This document shows, piece after piece, positions 1 to 5,506 of a stretch of 5,833 bases of DNA. The translations under genes and the position numbers were made by a program. Source of the DNA: Deltaproteobacteria bacterium RBG_13_49_15 (lineage in GTDB: Bacteria > Desulfobacterota > Desulfobacteria > Desulfobacterales > UBA2156); NCBI GenBank assembly GCA_001797695.1, contig MGQD01000010.1, positions 1 through 5,833 of the forward strand, in the 5' to 3' direction. The notes beneath the pieces were generated by a model. That model saw nothing but the letters and a program-made list of their open reading frames with translations, ran no database searches and had not been told where the DNA came from. Numbering within the stretch: position 1 is the first letter of the stretch; each line of letters opens with the position of its first letter.

Positions 1-45
1 CATCCCGTTGGTTATGAGGATATCAAAAAGAGGAGTCTCTTTCAT
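1..45 (-). CDS. N-terminal fragment of a probable amidohydrolase-family protein (runs off the left edge)
   Basis: Fifteen codons are visible, beginning at an ATG at 45-43 and reading MKETPLFDILITNGM before the window ends. The FDILITNG stretch is what the first beta-strand of amidohydrolases looks like (cytosine deaminase, MTA/SAH deaminase and dihydroorotase relatives often begin with DxLIxNG). The start lies four bases beyond the TAA of the upstream phosphorylase gene, so co-transcription and translational coupling are very likely; no strong Shine-Dalgarno sequence is present apart from a short AAG. A nucleoside or base deaminase next to a purine phosphorylase would make sense in salvage, for example MTA deaminated to methylthioinosine and then cleaved. 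This is inferred from a short fragment: the reading frame and coupling are seen, the family is a reasonable guess, and the substrate is unknown. Confidence 0.5.
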   Translation of the reverse strand, partial: MKETPLFDILITNGM

Positions 46-49
46 TTTC

Positions 50-871
50 TTAAAAGGATAAAAGGATTGTTCGGATCAATTTGCTTAGGGAGGGTCCGGC
101 CTTCTCCGCAACGGAAATAACAGCTTCAACCGTCGTCGGCTCCGGCTTTTCAGGGTTATGAACGTTGGTGATAATGGAAATTCCTAGAACGGCCATTCGG
201 GCATGAACAGCGGCAATGGTTTCATGTACCGTTGAAAATCCGACCGCATCCGCTCCGATGAGCCTAAGATACCGGATTTCAGCCGGTGTTTCGAGGGATG
301 GTCCGTGAAGTCCGGCATACACCCCCATTTTAATCGGGATTTTCAAATCCGCCGAAACAGTGGCGGCAAGGCGTATCAACTGAGGGTCATATGCCAGGCC
401 CATGTCCGGGAAGCGGACGCCCCAGTGATCTTCATTGGGTCCGGCAAGAGGATTTGAACCGGTCAGGTTGATGTGATCGGTTATGATCAGGATGTCTCCT
501 GAATGGTATTGGGGATTCACTCCGCCAGCGGCGTTCGACAGGATCAAGATCCGAACCCCCAACTCCTGCATTACCCGGATAGGGAAGACGACTTGTCCTG
601 GTGAATATCCTTCATAAAGATGGCATCTCCCCTGCATGACGATGATCTGTTTGCCTGAGGTACTTCCGAATTGAATCCGCCCGGGATGGCCGGAGAGGGT
701 TGAGAACGGAAAATGGGGGGTTTCCCGGTATGGAATAGATGCGATCGGTTCAAATGCCTCTGCACAAACGGCGAGTCCTGTCCCGGTGACCAGTCCGTAT
801 TCCGGATCGGCATGAATCCGTTTCCGGATGAACTGTGCGGTCTCAATAACCTGTTGCATATACGGATTCAT
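50..871 (-). CDS. Purine nucleoside phosphorylase, trimeric PNP/MTAP family
   Basis: This 273-residue protein has the length and motif order of the trimeric purine nucleoside phosphorylases, cytosolic enzymes that cleave purine (deoxy)nucleosides with phosphate to base and (deoxy)ribose-1-phosphate. By alignment from memory with human PNP, the phosphate and ribose contacts are T31 (Ser33), H62, R82 and H84 in GRCHLYEGY, Y86, A114 in NAAGG, and S213. The purine-site E194 (GPSLETPAE) and N236 (ITN) are kept, which favours 6-oxopurines. Oddities: the GMSTVPE segment reads GFSTVHE, so the usual Met beside the nucleoside is F212, and the tail after ITN is VHNPEKPEP, unlike human PNP. An in-frame TAA two codons before the ATG rules out a longer start; no clear Shine-Dalgarno is seen. 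It follows a small membrane ORF by 38 bases and is followed after 4 bases by a likely amidohydrolase. Whether inosine/guanosine or methylthio-nucleosides are the substrate cannot be decided here. Confidence 0.93.
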   Translation of the reverse strand: MNPYMQQVIETAQFIRKRIHADPEYGLVTGTGLAVCAEAFEPIASIPYRETPHFPFSTLSGHPGRIQFGSTSGKQIIVMQGRCHLYEGYSPGQVVFPIRVMQELGVRILILSNAAGGVNPQYHSGDILIITDHINLTGSNPLAGPNEDHWGVRFPDMGLAYDPQLIRLAATVSADLKIPIKMGVYAGLHGPSLETPAEIRYLRLIGADAVGFSTVHETIAAVHARMAVLGISIITNVHNPEKPEPTTVEAVISVAEKAGPSLSKLIRTILLSF

Positions 872-909
872 TGTTTACTGGAATCGGAACAATTAGAATC
901 GGGCTTTGT

Positions 910-1062
910 TTAAAAAATGGCGCTTATCGGTAAGTCTACAATAAAAACCAGAATAGTTAAAGTGGCAAAAACGGAATTGGCCGTCAAATCCAATAGTATC
1001 CTGAAAAACAGATAAAAACCTGTCAACACCATCGTTGACATTTGGGATTTCATCCTATACAT
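910..1062 (-). CDS. Small hydrophobic protein of 50 residues, probable membrane protein
   Basis: This short ORF begins MYRMKSQMSTMVLTGFYLFF and ends VDLPISAIF. It has an AAGGAG ribosome binding site five bases before the ATG, better than that of most genes in the window. The first eleven residues are polar with two or three positive charges. They are followed by one or two hydrophobic segments, about residues 12-24 and 31-42, joined by a short loop containing R21, D25 and N29. By the positive-inside rule the N-terminus would be cytoplasmic. It ends 38 bases before the purine nucleoside phosphorylase start on the same strand, so the two are probably co-transcribed. I do not recognise a family. 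It is too short for coding statistics, so the case rests on the ribosome site, the clean frame and the membrane-like composition. A leader peptide or chance ORF remains possible. Confidence 0.55.
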   Translation of the reverse strand: MYRMKSQMSTMVLTGFYLFFRILLDLTANSVFATLTILVFIVDLPISAIF

Positions 1063-1067
1063 AAAAT

Positions 1068-1073
1068 CTCCTT
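1068..1073 (-). promoter_or_regulatory. Strong ribosome binding site of the 50-residue ORF
   Basis: AAGGAG on the minus strand, five bases before the ATG at 1062-1060. It is the main reason for calling the small ORF at 910-1062 a gene, and it decides its start over the later in-frame ATG codons at residues 4, 8 and 11. Confidence 0.6.
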
Positions 1074-1149
1074 TTAATGTGAGCGCCTCGTTCGCTGCTT
1101 GGATAATGCGGATTGATCTGTTGCCGGCGATCAGAACCGAAGGAAAGAG

Positions 1150-1166
1150 AGCAACCGGCAGTCCAA
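1150..1166 (-). promoter_or_regulatory. Possible sigma-54 (-24/-12) promoter of the small ORF-phosphorylase operon
   Basis: The minus strand reads TTGGACTGCCGGTTGCT. The nearly invariant GG and GC dinucleotides have the 12-base register of RpoN promoters and the -12 box TTGCT is perfect, but the -24 box (TGGACT against TGGCAC) has three mismatches. It would start transcription near 1139, giving a leader of about 77 bases to the ATG at 1062. No convincing sigma-70 pair was found in this spacer. A match of this quality can arise by chance. Confidence 0.3.
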
Positions 1167-1220
1167 AAGCAAAGCGCTTTGTGAAAACGAGGCTGTTTTA
1201 ATTCGCCACCTTTTTATCGC

Positions 1221-1224
1221 AGGA
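1221..1224 (+). promoter_or_regulatory. Ribosome binding site supporting a TTG start for the RseC-family gene
   Basis: AGGA, seven bases before the TTG at 1232. There is no ATG or GTG nearby that keeps the family's conserved N-terminus (EEGIV and the cysteine cluster). The first in-frame ATG is at codon 44, after all three cysteines, so this site decides the start. Confidence 0.6.
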
Positions 1225-1231
1225 TACTTTT

Positions 1232-1669
1232 TTGACAACCGAGGAAGGGATCGTCATCTCCCGGGAAGGGGCGAATGCCCGGGTCCGGACAGAGAGAACA
1301 AGAGCTTGTGAATCATGCACAGCCAAAAGCGCATGTTCGACCTTGGGAGGGGGGAAGGAAATGGAGGTGCAAGCGATCAACTCGGCAGGCGCACTTGTGG
1401 GTGATCGTGTGCTCATCGCCTTTGAAACCTCCTCGCTCATGAAAGCCTCATTTCTTATTTATATCTTTCCCATTTTAAGCATGATGCTAGGGGGATTTAC
1501 CGGCCAGAAGATCGCCTCCTTTTTCAATGTTGATACTCCTGCGATGTCGGTTATAGGGGCTTTTTTATTTCTTATCATAGCCTTTTTACTTGTACGGCTC
1601 TCCGGAAACCAGCTTGCTAAAAGAGAACATTACAAGCCCAAGATCATCCGCATCCTGAAAGACAAATAG
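1232..1669 (+). CDS. RseC/MucC-family (SoxR-reducing system) membrane protein, TTG start
   Basis: This is a 145-residue protein close to the usual 140-160 residues of the RseC/MucC family. Members are inner-membrane proteins associated with the Rsx/Rnf electron-transfer complex that keeps SoxR reduced, and in Escherichia coli also with sigma-E control. The order is typical: an N-terminal strand EEGIV; a cysteine cluster C26-x2-C29-x5-C35 that could bind a metal or iron-sulfur centre; a GDRV turn at 57-60 (usual form VGDxV); then two transmembrane segments at about residues 72-91 and 104-123. The tail is basic and ends KIIRILKDK. The TTG start is supported by AGGA seven bases upstream. The gene stands alone between divergent and convergent neighbours. 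No rnf/rsx, rpoE or rseA/B gene is in the window, so its exact partner is unknown. Family assignment is firm; the redox role is taken from the family. Confidence 0.88.
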   Translation: MTTEEGIVISREGANARVRTERTRACESCTAKSACSTLGGGKEMEVQAINSAGALVGDRVLIAFETSSLMKASFLIYIFPILSMMLGGFTGQKIASFFNVDTPAMSVIGAFLFLIIAFLLVRLSGNQLAKREHYKPKIIRILKDK

Positions 1670-1714
1670 CCGCTGATACACCATTTTGTTCGGATTCGAG
1701 AGGGTTCGAACTCA

Positions 1715-1752
1715 GTTCATCGTCTGTTTTTCTTCGCCCAAAGATGATGAAT
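1715..1752. repeat. Inverted repeat between convergent genes, possible weak terminator
   Basis: TTCATCGTCT (1716-1725) pairs with AGATGATGAA (1742-1751) around a 16-base loop. As plus-strand RNA all ten pairs form, one being G-U, and a further G-U (1715/1752) can be added. In minus-strand RNA the same position is an A-C mismatch. It lies just past the RseC-family stop, where a terminator would be expected, but no T-run follows, so intrinsic termination is doubtful. It is enclosed by ATTCGAG (1694-1700) and CTCGAAT (1771-1777), also complementary. Confidence 0.35.
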
Positions 1753-1785
1753 CCGGGAAAAGTGGACCTGCTCGAATTATGCAAT

Positions 1786-3993
1786 TCATATGAGCCGGTT
1801 TACCCTTGCGACAAATCGTTTGCGGCTGATCGGCTTGGTTAAATAGTCGTCGGCGCCTGCTTCGATAACCCTTACTTCCGAATCGACTTCGTCCTTTGCC
1901 GTAAGCATGATGATGGGGATCAAACGGGTGGAGAGCTGGGATTTGAGTTTCTTAATCAGTGACATTCCATCCATCTCCGGCATCATCAGATCGGTTACAA
2001 TGAGATCCGGTTTTTGTTGAGAAACGGCTTTTAATGCTTCCAGGCCGTTTTCGACAGTGATGATTTTATAATGTTCCGCCTCCAGTATCTGTCGGACGAT
2101 TTTCCTGGCCACGGCATTGTCATCCACCACCAGAATCGTTTTGGTTTCGCTGATCGGAGGACCTGAGGGTATCACTCCCATGTCCATGCTGTATTCTTTT
2201 GTTGAGTGCGACGAGGAGGGCTCAGGATGTTCCTTCCCCAGCTCATCTTCGACCTCCAGAGTAGCGACGCGAAGAACCTCTTCGATGGTTGTGATTCCCA
2301 TCAGCGCTTTTTGAATACCGTCAACGACCATCGGGCGGAATCCTTCCCGTTCGGCAGTTTTTTTCAGAACAATTGAAGAGATGCCGGAGGCGATCACTTC
2401 TTTTACCGAAGAGGTGATCATCAGGATTTCAAATATGGCGATCCTGCCGGAATAGCCTGAAAATTGACAGGATTCACACCCTTTTCCGTGCCAGAAGTGG
2501 GCCTGGCTATCCTTGGGCAGATAAGAGTGGATCCTTTCGATGGTCTTGGGGTCTGGATTAAACGGTTCTTTGCACTTGTTGCATATTTTTCTTACGAGCC
2601 GTTGACCCAGCACGGCAACCAGCGCATCCGGGATCAGAAATGCATCCACTCCCAGATCCAACAATCGGGTGACGGCAGACGGAGCGTCATTCGTATGAAG
2701 GGTGGAAAAGACCAGATGGCCGGTAAGAGCAGCCTGAAATGCGATTCCGGCGGTCTCATTGTCCCGTATCTCTCCGACAAGGACAATGTCCGGGTCCTGT
2801 CTCAAAATGGACCGAAGGCCGGCCGCAAAGGAGATTCCCGCTTTCGGATTGATCTGCACTTGATTGACGCCGGTGATGTCGTATTCCACGGGATCTTCCA
2901 CGGTGATGATATTCACCTCAGGCGAATTCAGTTTGTTGATGGAAGCGTAAAGGGTGGAGGTTTTGCCGCTTCCTGTTGGACCGGTAACCAGAATGATCCC
3001 CTGGGGTTTTTGGATAGCCTCGGTGAAATTCTTGAGCGAATCTTGCAAAAAACCGAGTTCTTCAAGGGTCAACAAGGCTGTGGCTGGATTTAGAATACGG
3101 ATGGTGATTTTTTCGCCGTATGAGGTGGGAAGAGAAGAAACCCGAAGGTCGTAACGCTTAGCGCCGACCTTAACCTGGGTTTTTCCGTCCTGGGGTTTCA
3201 TGCGGATTGAGATATCCAGATTGGAGATAATTTTGATTCTCGACACAAGCGGCGGGTGGACATGTTTGTCCGTTTTCATGATCTCTCGCATAACGCCGTC
3301 GACCCGGTATCGAATCACGACGGAGTCGTGTTGAGGTTCGATGTGAATATCGCTGGCGTTTAATTTTATGGCATCTGCGATGATGGTGTTGACAAATCGG
3401 ATTACCGGCGGAAGCTCTGCAATATTTAGCAGGTCCTGGATATTTTCTTCACTCTCTTTAGCAGGCCGGATAATTTCGATGCTTTCATCGGTCTCGGCGG
3501 AAAAGCCCATATCCAGCATTGACGATCTCTTTCGGCGATACTGTTTTTCGATTATCTCCAGGACATCGCTTTCTGGTGCGACGACGATTTCGATGGGCAT
3601 CTTGATGACGAAGCGCAAATCGTCGATGGCATAAACATTTAAGGGATTTGCCATGGCGATCGTCAGTTTTTTATTTTTTATTTGAATCGGAACGAGCACG
3701 TTTTCTTCGACGAGTGCTGCAGGAACCAGTTCGATGGCTTCCTTGGAAATGGGCATATTTGTCAGGCGCATGTAAGGGATCTTCAGTTGTTGTGCCAGGG
3801 CTTTTGCAATAACGATGTCATCCACAATACCCAGGTCGATCAAAATTTGACCAATTTTCTTTTTCTGTGTTTTTTGTAGTTCAAGAACATGATCCAATGT
3901 CTTCTGATTGATTATCCCGGAAAGAAGAAGATATTCGCCGAGTTTCAGCCGTTTCTTGCCGGATTTTTCTTTTTCCCTGGCTTCATCTGCCAT
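1786..3993 (-). CDS. PilB/GspE-type secretion or pilus ATPase with MshEN-like N-terminus and fused C-terminal receiver domain
   Basis: A 735-residue hexameric-type ATPase of the type II secretion/type IV pilus assembly family, expected at the cytoplasmic face of the inner membrane, where it would power pilin-like fibre assembly. Residues 17-69 hold two MshEN-like 24-residue motifs (K17-Q40 and K46-Q69) with a five-residue spacer; residues 70-150 complete the T2SSE_N region. The ATPase core has ASDIHIEP (213-220), Walker A GPTGSGKT (338-345), an Asp box ITVEDPVEY (363-371), Walker B near LVGEIRD with E408, and a His box GHLVFSTLHT (425-434). A zinc tetracysteine follows: C471, C474, C506, C509. 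After an acidic Ser-rich linker (about 580-616) comes an intact receiver (618-735) with D624/D625, phospho-site D668, T698 and K720. Ordinary PilB/GspE stops before this receiver. It is the last gene of the hpt operon, 116 bases after the cyclase; GAGAG six bases before the ATG is its ribosome site. No pilin, PilC or PilT is present, so the machine it drives is unknown. Confidence 0.93.
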   Translation of the reverse strand: MADEAREKEKSGKKRLKLGEYLLLSGIINQKTLDHVLELQKTQKKKIGQILIDLGIVDDIVIAKALAQQLKIPYMRLTNMPISKEAIELVPAALVEENVLVPIQIKNKKLTIAMANPLNVYAIDDLRFVIKMPIEIVVAPESDVLEIIEKQYRRKRSSMLDMGFSAETDESIEIIRPAKESEENIQDLLNIAELPPVIRFVNTIIADAIKLNASDIHIEPQHDSVVIRYRVDGVMREIMKTDKHVHPPLVSRIKIISNLDISIRMKPQDGKTQVKVGAKRYDLRVSSLPTSYGEKITIRILNPATALLTLEELGFLQDSLKNFTEAIQKPQGIILVTGPTGSGKTSTLYASINKLNSPEVNIITVEDPVEYDITGVNQVQINPKAGISFAAGLRSILRQDPDIVLVGEIRDNETAGIAFQAALTGHLVFSTLHTNDAPSAVTRLLDLGVDAFLIPDALVAVLGQRLVRKICNKCKEPFNPDPKTIERIHSYLPKDSQAHFWHGKGCESCQFSGYSGRIAIFEILMITSSVKEVIASGISSIVLKKTAEREGFRPMVVDGIQKALMGITTIEEVLRVATLEVEDELGKEHPEPSSSHSTKEYSMDMGVIPSGPPISETKTILVVDDNAVARKIVRQILEAEHYKIITVENGLEALKAVSQQKPDLIVTDLMMPEMDGMSLIKKLKSQLSTRLIPIIMLTAKDEVDSEVRVIEAGADDYLTKPISRKRFVARVNRLI

Positions 3994-4109
3994 GTCGTTC
4001 TCTCTTTTTCCTTTTGCAAGTTAGGTTTCCCAGTGCTAAGGATCTTTGCCCAGTCTGTTTTCCCATTCGGAGAAGCTTTGAAAACCCCTCGCATTCCGGG
4101 ACTTCGGTT

Positions 4110-5060
4110 TTACTCCATTAATCCGCCGTTGACCCGATTCCGTCCGGTTTGTTTGGCCTGATAAAGATATTGATCCGCCCGCTTGATCATCATCTCTGGA
4201 GAAATCAACTCATCAGAAACCGCGGTGTCGAATCCGGTTACTCCAAAGCTGGAGGTGATGAATAACGAATCGCCGTTTATCTTAATTTTCATCTTTTCAA
4301 TTTTCATTCGGATCCGTTCAGCGACACGAACGGCATCATCGAACGTTGTTTCAGGAAGGATGATGATGAATTCTTCCCCGCCGTATCGGACCACCCAGTC
4401 GATGTTGATCCGAACGCCCGCTGTTAATCCGTTCGCATAATCTTTTAGCACTTTATCTCCGATGAGATGTCCATGGGCATCGTTGATTTTCTTGAAGTGG
4501 TCTATGTCGCTCAGGATCAGGGACAGAGGGTGTCGGTATCTTCTCGCCCGTAATATTTCATTCGGCAGGCGTTCATTGAGATAACTACGGTTAAAGCATC
4601 CGGTGAGGGGATCGATTTTTGAAAGCCGCTGAATTTCCTCGTTGGCTTTTTTCAGGGATTTTTCCAAATTCAGGATCCGAATCCCTGTCTGAATACGAGC
4701 CATCAATTCGGCGCTGTGAAAGGGTTTGGTCAGGTAATCGTCGGCGCCGGCTTCCAGACCGGCAATGATATCCGATTTGGAATCCTTGGCGGTCAGCAAA
4801 ACGATGAAAATATACCCCTGAAACTCTCCTTTTCGAATGGCCCTGCATAAGTTAAGCCCATCCATTTCAGGCATGATCCAGTCGCTCAAAACGATGGGGA
4901 AAAACCGGCTTTGAAGTCTCTCCAAAGCCTCCAGGCCGTTTTCAGCCGAAGCCACTTCATATCCGGCCTTAAGGAGATTTTTCTCCAGTATCTTTCGGGA
5001 TACCGGGCTGTCTTCGACGATCAGTATCGGAAAGTCGCTTTTCAGCCCTTTGCCTGTCAT
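4110..5060 (-). CDS. Response regulator diguanylate cyclase (receiver-GGDEF, PleD/WspR-like)
   Basis: A 316-residue soluble protein expected to convert two GTP to cyclic di-GMP when phosphorylated. The N-terminal receiver (about 10-128) has acidic E16/D17, phospho-acceptor D60 in SDWIMPEMDG, T90 and K112 (YLTKP). A short coiled linker (about 129-148, KSLKKANEEI) joins it to the GGDEF domain (149-312), which opens with DPLTGCFNR. The metal ligand is D185 in SDIDHFK, the guanine contacts are N193 and D202, and the signature is GGEEF (227-231), so the cyclase should be active. The product-inhibition site is not canonical: the stretch before GGEEF is RINID, so Arg is one residue further from Asp than in RxxD. 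It is the second gene of the operon, 52 bases after hpt, with an AAGGGA-type ribosome site about eight bases before the ATG. It probably receives phosphate from a kinase outside the window or via the adjacent HPt protein. No EAL or HD-GYP partner is seen here. Confidence 0.95.
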   Translation of the reverse strand: MTGKGLKSDFPILIVEDSPVSRKILEKNLLKAGYEVASAENGLEALERLQSRFFPIVLSDWIMPEMDGLNLCRAIRKGEFQGYIFIVLLTAKDSKSDIIAGLEAGADDYLTKPFHSAELMARIQTGIRILNLEKSLKKANEEIQRLSKIDPLTGCFNRSYLNERLPNEILRARRYRHPLSLILSDIDHFKKINDAHGHLIGDKVLKDYANGLTAGVRINIDWVVRYGGEEFIIILPETTFDDAVRVAERIRMKIEKMKIKINGDSLFITSSFGVTGFDTAVSDELISPEMMIKRADQYLYQAKQTGRNRVNGGLME

Positions 5061-5112
5061 TTCCGCGATCCCTTTGTCCTTGGAATGGGCTTTTTCGGTG
5101 TGTTCGGCGGTT

Positions 5113-5430
5113 TTATCCGTTCAACTGGTCGGAAATGGCTTTCAGTTTTTCTCTTATTAATTTGGCCGGCTCCGAAATTTCTTCAAGCCGATTGTTTCTG
5201 GCGTCTATTTCCATTTTTTTTGCGATTTGGTGAACCTCCATGAATCCAAGATTGCCGGAGGCGCCTTTTAGGGAATGAACGGCTTTGGTCGCCTTATCGG
5301 CATCCTTCTCTTCGATGGCTGAGAACACCGAGTTGAGGTCGGCGGTCCCGGTATCCACAAAAAGTTCGACCAGTTCCTTAAATTCCTCTAAATCAAAGCC
5401 AAGGTTGTCTGCGAGAGCTTGGAAATCCAT
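5113..5430 (-). CDS. HPt-domain histidine phosphotransfer protein
   Basis: A 105-residue protein consisting of a single HPt four-helix domain, the usual size for a free-standing phosphotransfer protein. The phospho-accepting histidine is H52 in AVHSLKGASGNLG, matching the family's HxLKGxSxxLG signature; helices before and after are rich in Glu, Lys and Leu. It would be cytosolic and carry phosphoryl groups between receiver domains, for example from a hybrid kinase to a response regulator. Its two downstream operon partners each carry a receiver (D60 of the cyclase, D668 of the ATPase), which makes them the natural partners; that pairing is inferred from position. It is the first gene of the operon, with a strong AGGAG site seven bases before the ATG. 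A leader of roughly 135 bases containing hairpins lies upstream. No histidine kinase is visible, so the source of phosphate, or whether the protein instead drains the receivers, is unknown. Confidence 0.93.
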   Translation of the reverse strand: MDFQALADNLGFDLEEFKELVELFVDTGTADLNSVFSAIEEKDADKATKAVHSLKGASGNLGFMEVHQIAKKMEIDARNNRLEEISEPAKLIREKLKAISDQLNG

Positions 5431-5437
5431 TTCGGTT

Positions 5438-5442
5438 CTCCT
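5438..5442 (-). promoter_or_regulatory. Ribosome binding site of hpt
   Basis: AGGAG on the minus strand, seven bases before the ATG at 5430-5428. It fixes the hpt start and argues against the longer overlapping frame that crosses it (5393-5791). Confidence 0.7.
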
Positions 5443-5455
5443 GAAGTGATCTCAA

Positions 5456-5476
5456 AACGCCAAAACAGATGGCGTT
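5456..5476 (-). promoter_or_regulatory. Hairpin just upstream of the hpt ribosome site
   Basis: A perfect six-base stem AACGCC/GGCGTT (5456-5461 with 5471-5476) closes a nine-base loop. In the hpt transcript it ends 13 bases before AGGAG, close enough to influence ribosome access or act as an attenuator-like element. The bases after it (TTGAG) are not a full U-run, so it does not look like an intrinsic terminator. Function is inferred only from position. Confidence 0.35.
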
Positions 5477-5506
5477 GTTCAATCCCGAAGGAAGGGTAAA
5501 AGCTTT

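Noticed and set aside
1035..1061. Sigma-70 promoter TTGACA to TATACA on the plus strand
   Set aside because: The -35 box is perfect, but the spacer is only 15 bases, the -10 box is weak, and it sits about 170 bases before the RseC-family start inside the opposing small ORF.
1106..1201. A 31-codon plus-strand frame before the RseC-family gene
   Set aside because: It has only a poor GGA three bases before the ATG, is very basic without any recognisable motif, and stops 30 bases short of the TTG start. It is more likely spacer sequence.
2464..3093. A 209-codon plus-strand frame opposite the ATPase gene
   Set aside because: It lies wholly opposite the most conserved part of the ATPase (Walker A to tetracysteine), has no ribosome site or recognisable domain, and is explained as a shadow of the real gene.
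3994..4109. Searched the 116-base gap between cyclase and ATPase for a terminator or small gene
   Set aside because: No stable hairpin followed by T residues and no frame with a ribosome site was found; the two genes are treated as co-transcribed.
5484..5496. CCC/GGG stem-loop in the hpt leader
   Set aside because: Only three base pairs around a seven-base loop; too short to support alone.
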